From: Arthrobacter sp. Bi83
GTDB lineage: Bacteria > Actinomycetota > Actinomycetes > Actinomycetales > Micrococcaceae
Direction of reading: 5' to 3'
Assembly (NCBI RefSeq): GCF_918698095.1
Contig: NZ_CAKKLY010000002.1
Location: 62,001 to 126,000 of the forward strand
DNA: 64,000 nucleotides
Shown: in pieces, positions 8,107-18,632 of the stretch
Layout of the letters: each line of letters opens with the position of its first letter
How positions within the stretch are numbered: position 1 is the first letter of the stretch
The notes under the pieces: generated by a model
Databases searched by the model: none
Told to the model about the DNA's origin: nothing
The model's input: the letters and a program-made list of their open reading frames with translations, nothing else
Translations under genes and position numbers: made by a program

Positions 8107-10898
8107 TGGACTACTTTCGTTGCAATCGGAATCCAGCAAAGTACGGCCACGAGCCCGGCCACGGCGGCCCAGAGCGCGGCATAGGGGGCCAGGAGCAGCC
8201 CCACGCCCAGGGCGCCCAGCACGCCCAATGGCACAGCCACCGCGCCCACCAGGGCATTTTCGAAGAAACGGACCTGGCCCAGCATGTCGGGGTTCCAGCC
8301 CATGGCCTCAAGGGTGCCCAGGTACTGGCGCTTGGCCTGCAGTTCAAAGCGGCCGGTGACGAGCGTCAGCAGGAGTCCCACCGCAACTCCGGAGAGGCCC
8401 AGGACGATGCTTGGCAGGGCGACGCTGGCAGCAGCCAGGCCGCTCAGTGCGCTGGCGCCGGCGGCACGCGGGATGTCGATCAGCAGGGCGATCAGGCCGC
8501 CCACTGCTGCACCGAACACTCCGACGGCCACGGCAAGCGAGATGGCATTGAAGCGGTTGGTGCTCAGCTGCCGGTTTGCGAACGTCAGGGGCGAGTCGAC
8601 GGCGATGAGCCGCTCGTCGTGCTGGGGTTCCTGGTCGATCTCCTCGCGGTGGCGGAGCTGCTGGGCTGCAAAGAAGGCCGCGGCCGCATACAGGAACAGC
8701 ACCGACGCCGAGACAATCACCGTGGCGAGGTTCCAGCTCAGCAGGCTCAGGACGATACCCGCGACGGCCAGAAGCCCGGCGCCGACGGCAAATTCCTCCA
8801 GCACCCACGAGCGGATCCGCCGCTGGGTCCAGCCCATGGCGCGCAGGGTGCCGGCCTCGCGGCGGCGCTGCCGGACGTAGCTGACGGTGGAGGCGCCTGT
8901 CAGCAGCGCAGCGCCGCAGAGGGTGAGGAAGAGAAGCGTGAGGTTGGTGGCGGTCAGCGAGCCGGACACGGCGTCGGCAGCATCCTGCCTGACCCATGAT
9001 TGCTGGACGGTGCCCAGCGCAGATTCCTTGCCGGCGTCGTCCTTGGAGTAGCCGGGGACGAAGATGTTGGCGTCCTCGCGCGCAGAGCCGGCCACGATGG
9101 TGGCCTCAAGGCCCATGTCCCGGATCTCGTTGGCGAGCTTTTCAACCTCCGGCTGGGCCTGCTTCCAGCTTCCAGGCGCGCTGGCCCGGACGCGCACGGC
9201 GTCGACGACCGAGGTGTTCTTCTCGAACCCGCGTGCGGCCGCGAGACCGTAGAAGTCCGTGATGGCGCCGGCCGACTGGCTGACCAGCCCGGTGGCACTG
9301 AGTGACGGCTTGAGCGTGGTGTCCTGGACATCCTTGCCCTGGGCGTCCTTGGTCAGCGTCAGCGGAGTGGGGTCGTAGCCGCCCAGCGGAAGCCTGTTCA
9401 CATCCCCAGCCGCTTCTTTGACGGCGGCGGGGTCGAACGTCCCGTAGACCATGGCCAGGGGTGCGGCGAGCTTCTTCCCCGTTTCGAGGTTGTCCCGGTA
9501 GGAGCGCTCATCGACCGGATTGCGCTGGGTCTGGTCCACAGGTTCCCCGGCCGCTGTCTTCTCCGGAAGACGGTTGACGGTGACCCACTCGCCCGGCGTT
9601 GCGGTCTTGTCGACAGCACCGTTGCCCGCGGTGGAGCCATCCGTGTACTTGGGAGCTGACGCGAAGTTCGTGCTCCAGGTGGCAGGGGTGTAGAGGCCGC
9701 GGCTGAAGTTCGACGAGTTCCCCAGCAGCTTGGAGTAATCGGTGGATCCCGGCCAGGCGAGGGCAAAGGGCGATTTGGAGACGAACGGAAGGTAATCCTT
9801 GTCCAGGGACCGGTCCACCGTCCCGACCTCCTTGACCACGTTCCCGGAGTCATCGATTTCCTCGATCTTCACCGAGTATTTCAGGTCAACGGACGTGCCC
9901 GAGCGGACAATCAGGGGTATGGCTTGGGAATCCTCGGTCAGCTGGCCGTTCAGTTTGGCCTGCTGGTACTGGGTCATCAGCGGCGCCCAGTACTTGAGCT
10001 TCACGCCCAGGAAATCGGGCCCCTCCTCGAGTTCCTTCATGCCGATGCCGGTGGTGAAGAGGCTTTCGAAGTGGCGTCCGATCGCGCCCGCGTTGCGGGC
10101 GTCGGCCGGCGGTGCCTTCTCCAGCGGGGCAAGGAAGTCGCCGGCGGTTCCCAGCAGTGCGCGCTCCGAAACGGGGTCGACGGCGACCACAGACTCGGTG
10201 ACCTCCGGCGCCATGGGCAGGGCTACGGAGAGGTTGAAGAGGTTGTGCTCGGATCCGCCCGCGGGTGCCGGGAACTTGATGCCCGTCTCACCCTCGGGTC
10301 CGGCAATGCGGATGCTTTTGCCGCCGGCCGCCTGTTCTTCGACGAGTCGGGCCTTGCCGAGGGTTCCTTCCGCGGTGGACTTGAAGAGAGTCTGCTCGGA
10401 AGCGCCGTCGGAACTGGTGGCGCTGGCCGTCAGGCGGTACTTCTTGGGAGTATCGCTGAGGACCGACTGTGCGGCCGGCCACTTGCTGGGATCTGTGCCG
10501 CCCGGCTGGCTTGCCGTAGCCGTGCCCACCAGCCCGGCGTTGAAGCCGAGGTAGTCCATGGCCTCAAGCCGCGGGGCTTCCAGGTTCTGGGTGACGCGGG
10601 AGACCAGGCTGATGGGGGCTGCGACCGAGGTGCCCGAGAGGTCCCTGATGCCCTGCAGCTGGCCGAAGCTGATGCCGCCCTGGCCGTTGGCGATCTCCGG
10701 CTGCATCAGTGCACCCCCGGAACCCGCCTTGGCCTGGACCAGGATGTCATAGAGCCCGCGCGAGTTTTCGTCCACGGTCCGGTTCAGCGCTGCCTGCGAC
10801 TGGTTCTGGACGAGGACGGACAGGCACATGGCGGCGATCAAAATGGCAGCGGTCAGCAGCAGCACTTTGCTTCTGATGAACCTCTGGACGGCGTTCAT
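8103..10898 (-). CDS. FtsX-like ABC transporter permease, large extracytoplasmic domain
   Basis: A 931-aa membrane protein. One transmembrane helix near the N-terminus (residues about 12-30) is followed by roughly 600 residues predicted outside the membrane, then an FtsX-type three-helix block at about 655-745 beginning with NLTLLFLTLCGAALL, and a second multi-helix block from about 780 to the end. The C-terminal domain contains the family-type stretch RQRRREAGTLRAMGWT. This is the layout of Gram-positive MacB/LolE-like permeases with a big periplasm-facing domain. It forms an operon with the downstream ATPase (4-nt overlap). The 200-bp region upstream carries a 14-bp perfect dyad around a TACAAT promoter box, so expression may be controlled by an unlinked repressor. 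No substrate can be named. Confidence 0.85.
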   Translation of the reverse strand: MNAVQRFIRSKVLLLTAAILIAAMCLSVLVQNQSQAALNRTVDENSRGLYDILVQAKAGSGGALMQPEIANGQGGISFGQLQGIRDLSGTSVAAPISLVSRVTQNLEAPRLEAMDYLGFNAGLVGTATASQPGGTDPSKWPAAQSVLSDTPKKYRLTASATSSDGASEQTLFKSTAEGTLGKARLVEEQAAGGKSIRIAGPEGETGIKFPAPAGGSEHNLFNLSVALPMAPEVTESVVAVDPVSERALLGTAGDFLAPLEKAPPADARNAGAIGRHFESLFTTGIGMKELEEGPDFLGVKLKYWAPLMTQYQQAKLNGQLTEDSQAIPLIVRSGTSVDLKYSVKIEEIDDSGNVVKEVGTVDRSLDKDYLPFVSKSPFALAWPGSTDYSKLLGNSSNFSRGLYTPATWSTNFASAPKYTDGSTAGNGAVDKTATPGEWVTVNRLPEKTAAGEPVDQTQRNPVDERSYRDNLETGKKLAAPLAMVYGTFDPAAVKEAAGDVNRLPLGGYDPTPLTLTKDAQGKDVQDTTLKPSLSATGLVSQSAGAITDFYGLAAARGFEKNTSVVDAVRVRASAPGSWKQAQPEVEKLANEIRDMGLEATIVAGSAREDANIFVPGYSKDDAGKESALGTVQQSWVRQDAADAVSGSLTATNLTLLFLTLCGAALLTGASTVSYVRQRRREAGTLRAMGWTQRRIRSWVLEEFAVGAGLLAVAGIVLSLLSWNLATVIVSASVLFLYAAAAFFAAQQLRHREEIDQEPQHDERLIAVDSPLTFANRQLSTNRFNAISLAVAVGVFGAAVGGLIALLIDIPRAAGASALSGLAAASVALPSIVLGLSGVAVGLLLTLVTGRFELQAKRQYLGTLEAMGWNPDMLGQVRFFENALVGAVAVPLGVLGALGVGLLLAPYAALWAAVAGLVAVLCWIPIATKVVQ

Positions 10899-10981
10899 TG
10901 GGCTCCCTGAAACCTGGATTGCGTGCGCACGACTCGATCACCTTTGGAGGTGGAGGTTTCCCTTGCGGGCGTGCAAAAAGT

Positions 10982-11044
10982 ATTGGCCGGTCTGCCGGCA
11001 AGATCCTTAATTCGGACGTAGCCATTGTACGCAGACCGGCCAAT
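10982..11044 (-). promoter_or_regulatory. Promoter of the ABC permease operon flanked by a 14-bp perfect inverted repeat
   Basis: ATTGGCCGGTCTGC (10982-10995) is repeated in perfect inverted form at 11031-11044. Between the arms the minus strand carries TACAAT (about 11029-11024), a good -10 box for the permease operon. The arms are 35 bp apart and could be an operator pair or the base of an RNA hairpin. Confidence 0.5.
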
Positions 11045-11053
11045 CATATTTAG

Positions 11054-11090
11054 CCGGGGTGTCCTCCCTGCCGCGCAGAGTTCACCCCGG
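11054..11090 (-). terminator. Hairpin downstream of serA
   Basis: CCGGGGTG (11054-11061) pairs with CACCCCGG (11083-11090), 11 bp past the serA stop. There is no T run after it, so it is at best a weak or rho-assisted terminator. Confidence 0.4.
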
Positions 11091-11100
11091 GGCGGGATCC

Positions 11101-12690
11101 CTAGTCCTCGAGATCCACTTCGCGCACCATTTCCGCACCGATGCCGGCCTTGATGGCGTCCAGCACCTGCTGCGGGACGGAGCTGTCGATGGTGAGCAGC
11201 GCCAGCACCTGGCCGCCCTCTGCCTGGCGTGCCACCTGCATGCCGCCGATGTTGATGTTGTTCATACCCAGGATGTGGCCGATCGTACCGATGACGCCGG
11301 GCCTGTCAGCGTAGGACACCACCACGAGGTGTTCGCTGATGGGGATTTCGACGTCGTAGCCGTTGACGCCAACGAGCTTCTGCACCTGCTTCGGGCCGGT
11401 CAGGGTGCCGGCAACGGAGATCTGGCTGCCGTCGCTCAAGGCTCCGCGCAGGGTCAGGACGTTGCGGTAGTCCTCGGCATCGGGAGTCGTGATGAGGCGG
11501 GTGTTGATGCCGCGCTGTTCAGCGATGACGGGCGCGTTGACGTAGGACACCTGCTCGGTGACAACGTCAGCGAAGATGCCCTTGAGGGCAGCGAGCTCCA
11601 GGACCTTGACGTCGAGGGAGGCGATCTCACCGGCAACCTCAACGTCGATCTGGGTCAGGGAGGCGTGGGTAAGGGCTGTGAAAATGCGGCCCAGCTTCTC
11701 GATCAGTGGGATGCCCGGGCGGACGTCGGGGGCGATCACGCCGCCGGCAACGTTGACCGCATCCGGCACGAGCTCACCGGCGAGGGCGAGTCGTACTGAC
11801 CTGGCCACGGAAACGCCGGCCTTCTCCTGGGCTTCGTCCGTGGAGGCACCCAGGTGCGGGGTGACCACAACATTGTCCAGCTTGAAGAAGGGCAGGTCTG
11901 TGCTGGGCTCCTGGACGAAGACGTCCACTGCCGCGCCGGCGATCTGGCCGTCCTGCAGTGCCGCGTAGAGGGCTTCCTCGTCAACGAGTCCGCCACGGGC
12001 CACGTTGATGACATAGGCCGTAGGCTTCATCTTGGTGAAGGCGTCAGCGCCGAGCATGCCGACCGTTTCGGGGGTCTTGGGCATGTGGATCGTCACGAAG
12101 TCCGACTGCGCAAGCAGCTCATCCAGGGTGACAAGCTTCACGCCGAGCTGGGCAGCGCGGGCGGAGGTGATGTACGGATCGTACGCGAGGATTTCCGTGT
12201 CGAAGCCCTGGAGCCGTGCGGCCACCAGGGCGCCGATCCGGCCCAGGCCAATGATGCCGATCTTCTTCTCGAAGAGTTCGATGCCCGTGTACTTGGAGCG
12301 CTTCCACTCACCGTCCTTGAGGGCGGCGCTGGCCTGCGGAATGTGGCGCGCCAGGCTCAGGATGTGGCCGACCGTGAGTTCGGCGGCGGAGACGATGTTG
12401 GACGTCGGGGCGTTGACCACCATGACGCCGGCCTGCGTGGCCGCCTTGATGTCAACGTTGTCCAGCCCGACGCCGGCGCGGGCGATGACCTTCAGGTTCT
12501 TCGCCGCTGCGATGGCTTCGGCGTCCACCTTCGTGGCGGACCGCACCAGGATGGCGTCGACGTCCGCAATGGCAGAGAGCAGCTGGGAGCGGTCGGCGCC
12601 GTCGGTCTGGCGGATTTCAAAGTCCGGGCCAAGGGCCTCGATTGTGGCGGGCGAAAGTTCTTCGGCGAGCAGTACTACGGGTTTTGACAC
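11101..12690 (-). CDS. serA: D-3-phosphoglycerate dehydrogenase, long form with ACT domain
   Basis: Oxidises 3-phosphoglycerate to 3-phosphohydroxypyruvate with NAD, the first step of serine synthesis. The 529-aa length is that of the long actinobacterial/mammalian type: catalytic and NAD domains (nucleotide fold in IGLGRIGALVA at about residue 147, VARGGLVDE, and catalytic histidine in TPHLGAST), then an ASB domain, then a C-terminal ACT domain (from about residue 455) that senses serine. The start is GTG at 12690 with GAGGA upstream. It lies between the ABC operon and ilvC, with a terminator before it, so it is probably monocistronic. Confidence 0.95.
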   Translation of the reverse strand: MSKPVVLLAEELSPATIEALGPDFEIRQTDGADRSQLLSAIADVDAILVRSATKVDAEAIAAAKNLKVIARAGVGLDNVDIKAATQAGVMVVNAPTSNIVSAAELTVGHILSLARHIPQASAALKDGEWKRSKYTGIELFEKKIGIIGLGRIGALVAARLQGFDTEILAYDPYITSARAAQLGVKLVTLDELLAQSDFVTIHMPKTPETVGMLGADAFTKMKPTAYVINVARGGLVDEEALYAALQDGQIAGAAVDVFVQEPSTDLPFFKLDNVVVTPHLGASTDEAQEKAGVSVARSVRLALAGELVPDAVNVAGGVIAPDVRPGIPLIEKLGRIFTALTHASLTQIDVEVAGEIASLDVKVLELAALKGIFADVVTEQVSYVNAPVIAEQRGINTRLITTPDAEDYRNVLTLRGALSDGSQISVAGTLTGPKQVQKLVGVNGYDVEIPISEHLVVVSYADRPGVIGTIGHILGMNNINIGGMQVARQAEGGQVLALLTIDSSVPQQVLDAIKAGIGAEMVREVDLED

Positions 12691-12741
12691 GGCTGATCCT
12701 CTGCGTTGCAGTCCGGGGGATGAATTAAGTCTAGGCTGACG

Positions 12742-12780
12742 GAAAGGCCGGGCTCACATTGTTAAGTGTGAACCCGGCCT
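12742..12780 (-). terminator. Intrinsic terminator downstream of ilvC
   Basis: AGGCCGGGCTCACA (12745-12758) pairs with TGTGAACCCGGCCT (12767-12780) with one mismatch and an 8-nt loop; on the minus strand it is followed by TTTCC. It lies about 40 bp past the ilvC stop and ends the ilvBNC unit. Confidence 0.75.
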
Positions 12781-12822
12781 CACTGTCGCGTTCTGAAGGG
12801 CTCCTAAGCGTAAGCCTCAGCC

Positions 12823-13905
<1,083 letters not shown>

Positions 13906-13934
13906 CTAGGCATGCGCTGCAGGAAGGCTGTGCC

Positions 13935-14447
13935 TTAAGCGCTGCGCAACGCCCTGTCACTCATGGAGCGGGATCCCCGTCCAACGGCCAAGGTGCCGGA
14001 CTGCACGATTTCGCGGATACCGAAGGGCTCGAGCACTGAAAGGAGTGCCGTGAGTTTTTCTGGGTGGCCGGTTGCTTCAATGACCACGGAGTCTGTGGAG
14101 ACGTCGACCACTGAAGCACGGAACAGGTCTGCAGCCTGGGTCACCTGCAGGCGTGTTGCGGCATCCGCACGTACCTTGACCAGGATGTGGTCACGCTGTA
14201 CGGAAGATTCTGAGGTGAGTTCAACAATCTTGATCACGTTGACCAGCTTGTTCAACTGCTTGGTGACCTGTTCGATCAGGTCACCGTCGGCGTCGACGAC
14301 AACGGTCATCCGGGACATGCCCGGGACTTCCGTCGGGCCGACGGCCAGGGAATTGATGTTGAAGGCCCGGCGCGCGAAGAGGCTCGCGACGCGGGTCAGC
14401 ACACCGGGCTTGTCTTCGACCAGAACAGACAGTGTGTGGCGGGGCAT
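13935..14447 (-). CDS. ilvN: Acetolactate synthase small (regulatory) subunit
   Basis: Regulatory partner of IlvB; it confers valine feedback inhibition and raises the activity of the catalytic subunit. The 170-aa protein opens MPRHTLSVLVEDKPGVLTRV, the N-terminal ACT domain, with NINSLAVGPTE and MSRMTVVVD following, then the C-terminal small-subunit domain. I chose the ATG at 14447 because AGGAGGA lies just upstream and the ilvB stop is two bases before it; a longer frame to 14468 would start inside ilvB. Order ilvB-ilvN-ilvC is the standard actinobacterial operon. Confidence 0.95.
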   Translation of the reverse strand: MPRHTLSVLVEDKPGVLTRVASLFARRAFNINSLAVGPTEVPGMSRMTVVVDADGDLIEQVTKQLNKLVNVIKIVELTSESSVQRDHILVKVRADAATRLQVTQAADLFRASVVDVSTDSVVIEATGHPEKLTALLSVLEPFGIREIVQSGTLAVGRGSRSMSDRALRSA

Positions 14448-14449
14448 GT

Positions 14450-16357
14450 TCAGTCCTCCTCTTCCCATTCCGGGGTCATGTTGCGGGCAACCTGGATCTG
14501 GTCATTGCTGACGCCGGCGGGCACCATCGGCCACACCATGGAGTTAGGACTGACAACGAAATCAATAACCACGGGGCGGTCGTTGATTGCCAGGGCCTTC
14601 TGGATCGTGGCGTCGATGTCCTCGTCGCGTTCGCAGCGGAAGGACGCACAGCCGTAGGCCTCGCCCAGCTTGACGAAGTCCGGGATCCGGACGGTGTCGT
14701 GGCCAGTGTTGAGGTCCGTGTTGGAGTAGCGGCCCTCATAGAAAAGCGTCTGCCACTGCCGGACCATGCCCAGCGAGGAGTTGTTGATCACGGCGACCTT
14801 GATGGGGATCTTGTTGATGGCGCAGGTGGCCAGTTCCTGGTTGGTCATCTGGAAGCAGCCGTCGCCGTCGATGGCCCAGACCACACGGTCCGGCTCCCCC
14901 ACCTTGGCGCCCATGGCTGCGGGAACCGCGTAGCCCATGGTGCCGGCGCCGCCCGAGTTCAGCCAGGCGTGCGGGCGCTCGTACTTGATGAACTGCGCGG
15001 CCCACATCTGGTGCTGGCCCACGCCCGCAACGTAGATTCCCTCAGGGCCCGTCAGCGCGCCGATGCGTTCGATGACGCGCTGCGGGGCGCTGAGACCGTC
15101 CTCGGGCTCGGTCCACCCCAGCGGGTACGTGTCCTTCAGGTTGTTAAGGAACGTCCACCAGTTCGCGAGGTCCGGCGTGCCCGCGGTCCCGAACAGGGTC
15201 CGCACCGCTTCGGTGAGCTCCGGGATGATCTCCTTGACGGAGCCCACAATCGGGACGTCGGCCGTGCGGTTCTTGGAAATCTCGGCGGGATCGATGTCTG
15301 CGTGGATCACCTTGGCGTTGGGCGCGAACGACTTCAGGATGCCGGTAACCCGGTCATCGAAACGGGCGCCGAGGGTGATCAGGAGGTCCGACTGCTGCAG
15401 GGCCGTCACGGCGGACACAGTTCCGTGCATGCCGGGCATGCCGACATGCTGCGGGTGCGAGTCCGGGAAGGCGCCGCGTGCCATGAGCGTGGTGACCACG
15501 GGGGCACCGGTCAGCTCCGCCAGCTCCATCAGTTCGGCCGAGGCGTGGGCCTTGACCACGCCGCCGCCGACGTACAGCACAGGCTTGCTGGCTGCCGCGA
15601 TCAGTTTGGCCGCCTCGCGGACCTGCTTGTTGTGCCCGCGGACCACGGGACGGTAGCCCGGGAGATCGATTTTCGGCGGCCAGGAGAATGTCATCTGGCC
15701 CTGCTGGGCGTCCTTGGCAACGTCTACAAGGACAGGTCCCGGCCGGCCCGTCGAGGCGAGGTGGAAGGCCTCAGCCATGACATGGGGGATGTCGTTGGGG
15801 TCCGTGACCAGGAACGAATGCTTGGTGATCGGCATGGTGATGCCGACAATGTCCGCCTCCTGGAAGGCATCGGTCCCGATGACTCCGCTGGACACCTGGC
15901 CGGTGATGGCCACGAGCGGGACGGAGTCCATGTGGGCATCCATGATGGCGGTTACGAGGTTGGTGGCACCGGGGCCCGAGGTGGCGATGCAGACGCCCAC
16001 CCGCCCGGTGACCATGGCATAGCCTTGCGCGGCGTGGCCGGCTCCCTGTTCGTGACGGACCAGAACGTGGTTCATTTTGGAGGCCATCAGAGGGTCATAG
16101 GTGGGCAGGATCGCGCCACCGGGTAAACCGAAAATATCGTCGACGCCGAGTTCTTCGAGCGAGCGGACAATAGCTTGCGAGCCGGTCATCACCGTTGGGG
16201 GTACAACGTTGTTCGGCCCGAGGACCGGAGAGGCGGTTGCAGCAGTGTCGACGCCGACGGCGGTTTCAGCCGTCCGGTCGGCGCGTTCCGGAGCCTTGGG
16301 GGCTCCAGCGGACTTAGTAGCCATCAGCGAGGGGCTGATCGGCGATCCTTTGCTCAT
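14450..16357 (-). CDS. ilvB: Acetolactate synthase large (catalytic) subunit
   Basis: TPP- and FAD-dependent synthase that condenses two pyruvates, or pyruvate with 2-oxobutyrate, as the committed step of branched-chain amino acid synthesis. The 635-aa protein has an N-terminal extension of about 50 residues rich in Ala/Thr, then [10 protein letters not shown], the catalytic glutamate in [14 protein letters not shown], and the TPP motif beginning [14 protein letters not shown] and ending INNSSLGMV. It is preceded by a valine-rich leader peptide and an intrinsic terminator, the features of ribosome-mediated attenuation, and by a TTGACA promoter with the TGAGACG element upstream. Confidence 0.96.
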   Translation of the reverse strand: MSKGSPISPSLMATKSAGAPKAPERADRTAETAVGVDTAATASPVLGPNNVVPPTVMTGSQAIVRSLEELGVDDIFGLPGGAILPTYDPLMASKMNHVLVRHEQGAGHAAQGYAMVTGRVGVCIATSGPGATNLVTAIMDAHMDSVPLVAITGQVSSGVIGTDAFQEADIVGITMPITKHSFLVTDPNDIPHVMAEAFHLASTGRPGPVLVDVAKDAQQGQMTFSWPPKIDLPGYRPVVRGHNKQVREAAKLIAAASKPVLYVGGGVVKAHASAELMELAELTGAPVVTTLMARGAFPDSHPQHVGMPGMHGTVSAVTALQQSDLLITLGARFDDRVTGILKSFAPNAKVIHADIDPAEISKNRTADVPIVGSVKEIIPELTEAVRTLFGTAGTPDLANWWTFLNNLKDTYPLGWTEPEDGLSAPQRVIERIGALTGPEGIYVAGVGQHQMWAAQFIKYERPHAWLNSGGAGTMGYAVPAAMGAKVGEPDRVVWAIDGDGCFQMTNQELATCAINKIPIKVAVINNSSLGMVRQWQTLFYEGRYSNTDLNTGHDTVRIPDFVKLGEAYGCASFRCERDEDIDATIQKALAINDRPVVIDFVVSPNSMVWPMVPAGVSNDQIQVARNMTPEWEEED

Positions 16358-16431
16358 CGGACTCTTCCTTAGTGAATCTTGAATTGGGGCGGTGCTACAT
16401 GAAAGCTGAAACTGCTGTCACGCTGGAAAAT

Positions 16432-16468
16432 AAAAAAACCCCTCAGCCTGGCGGCTCTTCGAGGGGTT
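16432..16468 (-). terminator. ilvB leader attenuator (intrinsic terminator)
   Basis: AACCCCTC (16437-16444) pairs with GAGGGGTT (16461-16468), extended by AGCC/GGCT, and is followed on the minus strand by seven T residues (16438-16432). It lies between the leader peptide and ilvB, 75 bp before the ilvB start, so read-through decides ilvBNC expression. Confidence 0.88.
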
Positions 16469-16495
16469 GCGCGTGACAGTTCGTTACCAGTCGGG

Positions 16496-16555
16496 CTATG
16501 GAGCCACGCGCTTGGTAAGTACGACGACGGCGCCGACGGTAACGAATGCGATCAT
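16496..16555 (-). CDS. ilvB leader peptide (attenuation peptide)
   Basis: A 19-codon reading frame, MIAFVTVGAVVVLTKRVAP, then TAG. It has six valines (three consecutive), one isoleucine and one leucine, so translation would stall when charged tRNA-Val (and Ile or Leu) runs short. A TTGACA box lies 17 bp before AAAACT, and AAAACT ends 6 nt before the ATG, so the peptide itself is probably translated from a leaderless transcript. The stretch over its codons 4-6 (16538-16546) is complementary over 9 nt to 16480-16488, and its last codons (16505-16511) are complementary over 7 nt to 16469-16475, directly beside the terminator; these can form alternative structures. Known ilvB leader peptides of other actinobacteria have the same design. 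Too short for standard gene callers. Confidence 0.82.
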   Translation of the reverse strand: MIAFVTVGAVVVLTKRVAP

Positions 16556-16561
16556 GCGTTC

Positions 16562-16590
16562 AGTTTTCCCTCTGGTGGGATGCGTGTCAA
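16562..16590 (-). promoter_or_regulatory. ilvB operon promoter
   Basis: TTGACA at 16590-16585 and AAAACT at 16567-16562 on the minus strand with a 17-bp spacer. The predicted transcription start coincides with the A of the leader-peptide ATG at 16555. Confidence 0.6.
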
Positions 16591-16603
16591 CGAAGCTGAC
16601 CGC

Positions 16604-16623
16604 CGTCTCACCATTTGGACTTC
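16604..16623 (-). promoter_or_regulatory. Shared upstream element of ilvB (GAAGTCCA-N5-TGAGACG)
   Basis: The minus-strand sequence GAAGTCCA, five bases, TGAGACG is found again with the same spacing upstream of ilvD (15 of 20 bases identical), and TGAGACG recurs before leuB. The adjoining TGGACTTCATTGTCCA (16616-16631) is also a small dyad. It sits just upstream of the -35 box. Confidence 0.55.
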
Positions 16624-16763
16624 ATTGTCCATCAACCGAACATCCCGGTCCGGTCACTTCTCGCTCCTACCCCCGGCGAACGGCGCGAACGCCCATCGCC
16701 AGGGACCTAACGGAGCTTCTTATTAAGCCCTGCCGCCCTAACGGCGACGGGCTCAACTTTGTG

Positions 16764-18485
16764 TCACCCGCAGTATGCTCCGGTGGAGGCGCTGTGCACC
16801 AGCTTGGCGTACTTGGCCAGGACGCCCTTGGTGAACTTGGCCGGAAGCGGTTCCCAGCCGATCTTGCGGGACTCGAGTTCGGCGTCGTCGACCAGAAGAT
16901 CGAAGCTCCGGGCAGCGATGTCCACACGGATACGGTCACCGTCCTTGACGAAGGCGATCGGACCGCCGTCGACCGCTTCAGGGGCAACGTGGCCGATGCA
17001 CAGGCCCGTGGTGCCGCCGGAGAAGCGGCCGTCGGTCAGGAGCAGGACGTCCTTGCCGAGGCCCGCACCCTTGATGGCTCCGGTGATGGCGAGCATTTCG
17101 CGCATGCCGGGGCCGCCCTTCGGTCCTTCGTAGCGGATCACCACGACGTCGCCCGCCTTGATCAGGCCCTTGTCCAGCGCGTCAAGAGCACCCTGCTCGC
17201 GCTCGAATACCCGCGCGGTGCCTTCGAAGACGTCGGCGTCGAAGCCGGCGCTCTTCACCACGGCACCCTCAGGTGCCATGGAACCGTGCAGGATGGTGAT
17301 TCCACCGGTCTTGTGGATCGGGTTGTCCAGCGCACGGAGGATCTTGCCGTCCAGGTCCGGCGGGTTGATGGCAGCCAGGTTCTCCGCCACGGTCTTGCCG
17401 GTGACGGTGAGGCAGTCGCCGTGCAGCAGGCCGGCGTCCAGCAGTGCGCGCATGATGACCGGCACGCCGCCGATCTTGTCGACGTCGGTCATGACGTAGC
17501 GGCCGAACGGCTTCAGGTCACCCAGGTGCGGGATCTTGTCGCCGATGCGGTTGAAGTCATCCAGGGTCAGCTCGACCTCGGCTTCGCGGGCGATGGCCAG
17601 CAGGTGCAGCACGGCGTTGGTGGAGCCGCCGAAGGCCATGGTCACGGCGATGGCGTTCTCGAACGCCTTCTTGGTCATGATGTCCCGGGCGGTAATGCCC
17701 AGGCGCAGCAGGTTCACCACTGCCTCGCCGGACTTGCGGGCAAACTCATCGCGGCGGCGGTCTGCCGAGGGCGGCGCCGCGGAACCCGGCAGGGACATGC
17801 CCAGGGCTTCGCCGATGCAGGCCATGGTGTTGGCCGTGTACATGCCGCCGCAGGCGCCTTCGCCCGGGCAGATGGCCTTTTCGATGCGGGTCAGGTCTTC
17901 CATGCTCATCTTGCCGGCAGCGCAGGCGCCGACGGCCTCAAAGGCGTCGATGAGGGTGACTTCCTTTTCGGAGCCGTCCTCGAGCTTGACCCAGCCCGGC
18001 ATGATGGAGCCGGCGTACAGGAAGACGCTGGCCAGGTCCAGGCGCGCGGCCGCCATGAGCATGCCGGGCAGCGACTTGTCACAGCCGGCCAGCAGAACAG
18101 AGCCGTCGATCCGCTCGGCCTGCATCACCGTTTCCACGGAGTCAGCAATGACCTCGCGGGAGACCAGGGAGAAGTGCATGCCCTCGTGGCCCATGGAAAT
18201 GCCGTCGGAAACGGAGATCGTGCCGAACTGCATCGGGAAGCCGCCGCCGGCGTGGACGCCCTCCTTGGCGCCCTGGGCCAGCCTGTTCAAGGAAAGGTTG
18301 CAGGGAGTGATCTCGTTCCACGAACTCGCGACACCGATCTGCGGCTTGGCGAAGTCGTCATCGCCCATCCCCACGGCCCGGAACATGCCACGTGCCGGAG
18401 CCGCGTGAATGCCATCGGTGACGACCCGGCTCCGGGGCTTGATGTCAGGCTTGTTGTCGGTTGCGATCTGGGTGTCCTCACTCAT
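16764..18485 (-). CDS. ilvD: Dihydroxy-acid dehydratase
   Basis: Fe-S lyase that converts the dihydroxy acids to 2-oxoisovalerate and 2-oxo-3-methylvalerate, the step between IlvC and IlvE. The 573-aa protein shows the cluster cysteines in [10 protein letters not shown] and [16 protein letters not shown], and the C-terminal [16 protein letters not shown]. The ATG at 18485 is preceded by TAGACT ending 7 nt upstream, a leaderless arrangement. It lies upstream of ilvB on the same strand but 209 bp and a separate promoter apart, so it is its own transcription unit; the region upstream shares the GAAGTCCA-N5-TGAGACG element with ilvB. Confidence 0.96.
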   Translation of the reverse strand: MSEDTQIATDNKPDIKPRSRVVTDGIHAAPARGMFRAVGMGDDDFAKPQIGVASSWNEITPCNLSLNRLAQGAKEGVHAGGGFPMQFGTISVSDGISMGHEGMHFSLVSREVIADSVETVMQAERIDGSVLLAGCDKSLPGMLMAAARLDLASVFLYAGSIMPGWVKLEDGSEKEVTLIDAFEAVGACAAGKMSMEDLTRIEKAICPGEGACGGMYTANTMACIGEALGMSLPGSAAPPSADRRRDEFARKSGEAVVNLLRLGITARDIMTKKAFENAIAVTMAFGGSTNAVLHLLAIAREAEVELTLDDFNRIGDKIPHLGDLKPFGRYVMTDVDKIGGVPVIMRALLDAGLLHGDCLTVTGKTVAENLAAINPPDLDGKILRALDNPIHKTGGITILHGSMAPEGAVVKSAGFDADVFEGTARVFEREQGALDALDKGLIKAGDVVVIRYEGPKGGPGMREMLAITGAIKGAGLGKDVLLLTDGRFSGGTTGLCIGHVAPEAVDGGPIAFVKDGDRIRVDIAARSFDLLVDDAELESRKIGWEPLPAKFTKGVLAKYAKLVHSASTGAYCG

Positions 18486-18579
18486 GGGTCAAAGTCTATG
18501 ACTCCGGCAACCGCGCCAACGACCTGGAATGGCCGGTTAAGCGGGATTTCCGGAATATTTCGATCAGATAGTGGACTCG

Positions 18580-18599
18580 CGTCTCAAATAATGGACTTC
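18580..18599 (-). promoter_or_regulatory. Shared upstream element of ilvD (GAAGTCCA-N5-TGAGACG)
   Basis: Second copy of the element found before ilvB, here about 82 bp upstream of the ilvD -10 box. The heptamer and the octamer match exactly; the five bases between differ. Confidence 0.5.
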
Positions 18600-18632
18600 G
18601 CGGGGCTCCGGGCGAGAGGCGCGTGGCGGCGG

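Noticed and set aside
8107..8139. Longer N-terminus for the ABC ATPase starting at 8139
   Set aside because: The extra 11 residues lie inside the permease gene and are not family-like; the ATGA overlap at 8106 is the usual coupled start.
16725..16763. Hairpin AGCCC...GGGCT after ilvD as a terminator
   Set aside because: The stem has several mismatches and no T tract; too weak to annotate.
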